A DNA stretch of 22,929 nucleotides from contig CALFVE010000137.1 in assembly GCA_937928475.1 (NCBI GenBank), positions 1-22,929 of the forward strand, given 5' to 3'. The stretch comes from an uncultured bacterium (GTDB lineage Bacteria; Armatimonadota; Zipacnadia; Zipacnadales; Zipacnadaceae). Position 1 is the first letter of the stretch. Each line of letters opens with the position of its first letter. A program made the translations under genes and the position numbers. Of this stretch, positions 19,330 through 22,929 are shown one piece after another. The notes under the pieces were generated by a model, which was given only the letters and a program-made list of their open reading frames with translations, did no database searches and was not told the DNA's origin.

Positions 19330-19371
19330 ACCCTGGGGACACGAGGGCCTTCTCAGCCGCCACCCCAGGGT
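19330..19371. promoter_or_regulatory. 9-bp inverted repeat between divergent esterase and glycosidase-like genes
   Basis: ACCCTGGGG (19330-19338) and CCCCAGGGT (19363-19371) are perfect complements separated by 24 bases. They lie 66 bp upstream of the 19437 start and 73 bp upstream of the esterase start. The position fits a shared operator or a leader stem-loop; no -10 box stands out. Confidence 0.4.
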
Positions 19372-19436
19372 TTCACGCAGGAGCAGCGGCCCTCTTCGCG
19401 GAAGAAGGCACCATCGCTGGCAAGGGAGGCTTCCTC

Positions 19437-22400
19437 ATGGTTACCCACCACCGGCTCCTGGCGATCGCTCTCGTCTGCCTTCTGGCGTGGCCTCTCCTCG
19501 CCGCCACGCCGGAGGACAGGACCCTGACCCTCCCCTGGAAGTCGAGTTTCGTCAATCATGCCTGGGTGCAATCCGGCGCCCTGGCGCTCACGCACTGCTT
19601 CCGCCTAGACGAGGGGCCTACGGTAGTCATCAAGGCCACCGATTGCTCGGCGGGAACCTGGCAGCCGCAGCCCGGCCGCCAGAACCCTTCGCCGGTTGTG
19701 CTGGAGTTCTTCCTGGAGGTTCCCCAACCCGGCAAGTGGTGGGTCTGGTATCACCTGCGGGCGCCTCGGGCGATGACGGTCAAGCATCTCGAGGGCATAG
19801 ACGCGAGCCTGGGCACTCCCATCGGCTGGGTGAGCCACGACCTGCCGGCGGGCGAGTGGCAGTGGGTGCGGCGCGAGGCTCCCTGGAGCTTCCCGGCCGG
19901 TCTGCACGAACTCCAGATGGACCAGTGGACCCCGGGGGTGGAACTGGACCGCATTGCGCTGACCACAGACGAGAACTGGACGCCGGAGGCGGGTGTGCCC
20001 GAACCCCTGGCGCCCACGCTGTGGACGGAGGGCGTGGCATACACCGCCGACGCTTATCCCTCGACCGTGCTGGGGTGGAAGGGGTTGGAGATCGCTGAGG
20101 ACCTCGCCGGCGGTCAGGTGCGGCTTTCCTACTCGACCGACGGCGGCAAGACCTGGACCCCGGTTCCCGAGAGCCGCGACCTGTCGGGCCTGGCGGTGAA
20201 GAGCGACGGCACCGACCGTCTGCGCTTTCGCGCGGAGTTGCGGCGCAGTCCGGAGGGCACCTCGCCTCGGCTCGGTCCCGTCGCGCTGACCTACGTCGGC
20301 GACCGGGACGATCTCTTTAGCCTCGAGGACCAGACCGCGCGGTTTTTCTTCTCGCGGCACAACGGGGCGCTTTGCGGGATCCAGAACGTGGTCACCGGCA
20401 CCTGGCTGACTCCAGAGCGCCGGCCCCAGCCGATCTTCTCGGCGCGCTTGCGACCGGTAACGGGTGGGCCGGAGAAGGACTGGGAGACCGTGACCTCGCT
20501 CGACGCCAAATGCCTCGCGGCGGCGGTCAACAGTAGAGGCGGCAAGTTCACCTATGAAATCGCACGGCCTGACGGCAAAGCCACTGTGACTCTGACGGTG
20601 AATAAGACTGGCCCCGGCGAACTTACCTGGACCGCCGAGGCGACGAACGGGTTGCGGCAGTTCGAGATCGTGCACCTCACCTACCCCCTCGCCTACGGCG
20701 TCAAGGCCAGCGAGAGGCCGGCGGACGACACTATGCTCATCAACGGGAACTACCTGGTGAAGTTCCCCGCCACCTTCGGGCACTTCCTCTACTGGTGGCC
20801 CACCAACACCGCGCCTCTGATGGATGTCTTCAGCGCTAGGGAGGGCCTGGCCCTAATCGCGCACGACAAGACCATGCGCTCTACCGGCCTCTCCTGCCGG
20901 GGCCTGGAGCGGGAGGCGGTGGAACTGTCGCTGGTCAAGGCGGTGCGGATCAAGCCGGGGGAAGCCTTTCGCGGCCAGCCGCACCTGCTGCGCGTGCACC
21001 AGGGCGACTGGCACGCAACGGCTCTGGCTGAGCGCCGGTGGCTGGCGGAGACCTGGCCGACCGCCGAGCCGCCGCTGTGGTTGGCCGAATGTGACGGGTG
21101 GGTTCCTACCGGCTGGCCCGCGGGCTGGTGGGTGAACATGGGCCACTTCGCCGACCGGATGCGAGCCGAGAACGGCTTCGGCTGGATCCAATACTGGAAC
21201 TTCCAGGTCCCGGGCACGACCTGGACCATTCCGCACCCCAACCCCATCAACGGCAGCGAGGAGGAACTCCGCTGGGGGATTGATCAGATTCACCGGCGGG
21301 GGATGCGCGTCACTTTCTACATTCAGGGTTTGCTCTACGATCCAGCCGGCGACGGCACCTCCCCGGACGATCCGATCGGACACCTGCACCGGCGGGACCT
21401 GTGGCCGGGCTTTGAGTTACCCGGCCCCGGCTTTGCCGAGCGCTGGGCGCGCCGCACCGCCGACGGCGAAGTCCGCGAGTGGTCGCCGACGGAGCGGGAG
21501 ATGTGCTACGCCAGCCGGGGTTTTCAGGAGTACAAGCGCAAGTGGGCGATTGACCGATTCATGGAGCGGCTCGGCCTAGACGGCATCTACTGGGACTCGC
21601 TCAGCCGGGGCGACACCTGCTGGGGCAGTGACCACGGCCACGGCGATGACCCCGGCCAGTGGGGGATCGGCGCGCAGGCCAACCACGCGCTTATCCTCCA
21701 ACAAGCCCGCAAACTCAACCCCACGGCGGTCTTTGCCACCGAAGGACCGCCGGTGGATACGCTCGGACAAATCATAGACGTGCATCTGGACAACGCCCCT
21801 AACCTAGACGTAGTGCGCTTTCTCTTCCCCAAGATGCTCATCTACCTGGGTACTGCGGATGGAGCCGATCCCCAGCGGCGCAAGGCCTTCCTCTACGGCT
21901 GCCGCTTCGACGGCATCGGCCTGGAGCCCGACCAGCAAGCCCTGCTGCGCATCCGCCGCCTGACCAAGCAGTATCTCTATCCCGCGACGCCGATGGATAC
22001 GCTGGGACTGAAGATTGAGATTCCGCGTGGGGCGGGCTTCCAGCCCGCTACTCCTGCCGATGGCCTCCAGGCCCGCTGGTTCCTCTGCGAGCCGAAACGC
22101 ACCCAGGGCGCGGTGGTCACCATCCTCAACGAGCAGAAGGTCCCCGGTGCGACGATCACTATCCCCACCGAGGCGCTCGACCCGATTCAGGAGGCCTGGG
22201 TAGTGGACGCCGACGGCGCCGACGGGCCGCTGGCCGGCGGGGAGTCCCTGGACGGCGGGAAGGCCTATCGCTTCCCAGTGCCGGAGGCGTTTGCCTCCAC
22301 CGTACTGCTCTTCGCGGGGAGCGCCGAACCACGGGTGACCGTGGAGAATGAGACGCTGCTGGCGCGGGGCGGCGAGGCCAAGGTCACGGTAAAACTGGAG

Positions 22401-22929
22401 AGCCTGCGGGGAGAGCCTCTGCGGGGCACGTTGTCGCTGGTGACGCCGTCCGGGTTCTCCTCCTCCCCCGTGGGGTTCCAGGTCTCCGGCGCAGGCAACC
22501 GAGGGCAGACAATCGTCCTGAGCCTGCGGGCAACTGACAACGCTCCCCTCGGCCTGACCGACGTGCCGGTCGAAATCAAGGTGACCGGCGGTCCCACCTT
22601 CCGCAAAGTCGCGACGTTCTACGTGGACCCGCCGGTGCGGGTGACGCCGGAGTGGGTCCGCCCGGAACTGCTGCGGGTGACGCTGGAGAACGCCTCCGCC
22701 CAGCCGCGCAGCGGAAGGCTCACCCTGCGCCCAGCAGCGGGGGAGGTGCGCTTTGCCGGAGAAGCGGGCGAGCGCGACTTTCGCCTGGCGCCCGGGGAGA
22801 AAACGACGTGGGAGATTCCCCTGATCGGCGGCTACGCCTGCCAGGTCCCCTGGGCGATCAAGGGCGAACTCCAGGTGGGAGGCGCGAAGTATCCCCTGTA
22901 CACCCCCTTCCGTCCGGCCCTTCTCAACG
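19437..22929 (+). CDS. Large exported DUF6259-like glycosidase-type protein, 3' end beyond window
   Basis: One frame is open from the ATG at 19437 to the window end: at least 1164 residues, no stop. AAGGGAGG at 19422-19429 supports the start. A signal peptide (1 to about 23, ending PLLAA) is followed by a beta-rich ligand-binding-like region (about 30-180) and a segment with the sialidase-type motif YSTDGGKTW. A super-sandwich-like region leads to the HQGDWHA motif (521-527) that typifies DUF6259 proteins. The TIM-barrel-like part contains LWLAECDGW, GIYWDSLSRGD (Asp720) and FATEGPP (Glu769). These acidic residues are candidate catalytic groups by analogy with GH-clan barrels. An AGFQPA mini-repeat sits at 866-871. 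C-terminal beta-sandwich domains (from about 945) resemble NEW3/CARDB-like modules. It probably acts on extracellular polysaccharide; substrate unknown. Confidence 0.85.
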   Translation, partial: MVTHHRLLAIALVCLLAWPLLAATPEDRTLTLPWKSSFVNHAWVQSGALALTHCFRLDEGPTVVIKATDCSAGTWQPQPGRQNPSPVVLEFFLEVPQPGKWWVWYHLRAPRAMTVKHLEGIDASLGTPIGWVSHDLPAGEWQWVRREAPWSFPAGLHELQMDQWTPGVELDRIALTTDENWTPEAGVPEPLAPTLWTEGVAYTADAYPSTVLGWKGLEIAEDLAGGQVRLSYSTDGGKTWTPVPESRDLSGLAVKSDGTDRLRFRAELRRSPEGTSPRLGPVALTYVGDRDDLFSLEDQTARFFFSRHNGALCGIQNVVTGTWLTPERRPQPIFSARLRPVTGGPEKDWETVTSLDAKCLAAAVNSRGGKFTYEIARPDGKATVTLTVNKTGPGELTWTAEATNGLRQFEIVHLTYPLAYGVKASERPADDTMLINGNYLVKFPATFGHFLYWWPTNTAPLMDVFSAREGLALIAHDKTMRSTGLSCRGLEREAVELSLVKAVRIKPGEAFRGQPHLLRVHQGDWHATALAERRWLAETWPTAEPPLWLAECDGWVPTGWPAGWWVNMGHFADRMRAENGFGWIQYWNFQVPGTTWTIPHPNPINGSEEELRWGIDQIHRRGMRVTFYIQGLLYDPAGDGTSPDDPIGHLHRRDLWPGFELPGPGFAERWARRTADGEVREWSPTEREMCYASRGFQEYKRKWAIDRFMERLGLDGIYWDSLSRGDTCWGSDHGHGDDPGQWGIGAQANHALILQQARKLNPTAVFATEGPPVDTLGQIIDVHLDNAPNLDVVRFLFPKMLIYLGTADGADPQRRKAFLYGCRFDGIGLEPDQQALLRIRRLTKQYLYPATPMDTLGLKIEIPRGAGFQPATPADGLQARWFLCEPKRTQGAVVTILNEQKVPGATITIPTEALDPIQEAWVVDADGADGPLAGGESLDGGKAYRFPVPEAFASTVLLFAGSAEPRVTVENETLLARGGEAKVTVKLESLRGEPLRGTLSLVTPSGFSSSPVGFQVSGAGNRGQTIVLSLRATDNAPLGLTDVPVEIKVTGGPTFRKVATFYVDPPVRVTPEWVRPELLRVTLENASAQPRSGRLTLRPAAGEVRFAGEAGERDFRLAPGEKTTWEIPLIGGYACQVPWAIKGELQVGGAKYPLYTPFRPALLN
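22032..22048. repeat. AGFQPA-type palindromic mini-repeat inside the glycosidase-like gene
   Basis: GCGGGCT-TCC-AGCCCGC is a perfect 7-bp stem with a three-base loop. In the gene's frame it encodes AGFQPA (residues 866-871), flanked by RG before and TPADG after. It has the same stem length, loop length and coding phase as the AGVSPA element at 2793-2809. Confidence 0.75.

Noticed and set aside
20000..20783. Minus-strand open frame opposite the large exported protein (19605-20783)
   Set aside because: The plus strand has a continuous frame of more than 1100 codons with a signal peptide and domain motifs; the minus frame has none.

Overview
The window is 22.9 kb of GC-rich bacterial chromosome and carries no rRNA, tRNA, CRISPR array, transposase or phage gene that I can see. 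Gene content is ordinary free-living housekeeping (ilvN, recF, comEC, a P-type Ca2+ ATPase) mixed with lineage-specific secreted proteins: three lipoproteins, a Fn3-repeat protein, a helical exported protein and a very large exported glycosidase-like protein. Strong Shine-Dalgarno sequences (AGGAGGT, GGAGG), occasional TTG/GTG starts, recF away from dnaA/dnaN, DUF6259- and DUF6485-like proteins, and short in-frame mini-repeats inside genes (AGVSPA, AGFQPA and RLEAGG-type) would fit Armatimonadota or another bacterium of the Planctomycetota/Chloroflexota-like environmental lineages. That placement is inference from style and content and is not proven.

Layout. 1-334 is non-coding with an extended -10 promoter for ilvN (335-820). 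A lipoprotein shaped like a dead zincin peptidase (976-1839) converges on a GT-C-type membrane glycosyltransferase (1814-3409, minus). A 5'-truncated gene remnant (3643-3825) precedes a two-gene signalling unit: a degenerate receiver-GGDDF protein (3848-4888) whose end overlaps an intact CheY-like receiver (4863-5288). comEC (5282-7762, minus) converges on it. Next come a Fn3-repeat lipoprotein (7946-9277), a DUF72 protein (9398-10210, minus), and a toxin/antitoxin-like pair consisting of a frameshifted DUF4258 relic (10388-10638) and a DUF2283 gene (from 10635). The latter runs into the 3' end of a large Ca2+ ATPase gene (10908-13703, minus).

The second half starts with recF (13805-14896), convergent with a small tandem-duplicated Cys-rich protein (14928-15251, minus) and a propeller-like lipoprotein (15316-16548, minus). 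An exported helical protein with an internal duplication follows (16767-18461), convergent with an esterase-D-like hydrolase (18490-19257, minus). Divergent from the esterase is a very large exported DUF6259-type glycosidase-like protein starting at 19437. It is open to the end of the window (at least 1164 residues) and so is truncated only by the window edge.

Most genes are single transcription units in alternating directions. The clear co-translated pairs are the two signalling genes (26-bp overlap) and the DUF4258/DUF2283 pair (ATGA overlap). The most unusual signals are the mini-repeats buried in frame inside three unrelated genes, the decayed toxin-like gene beside its intact partner, the signalling pair whose first member has lost its phospho-acceptor, and two internally duplicated proteins of unknown function.
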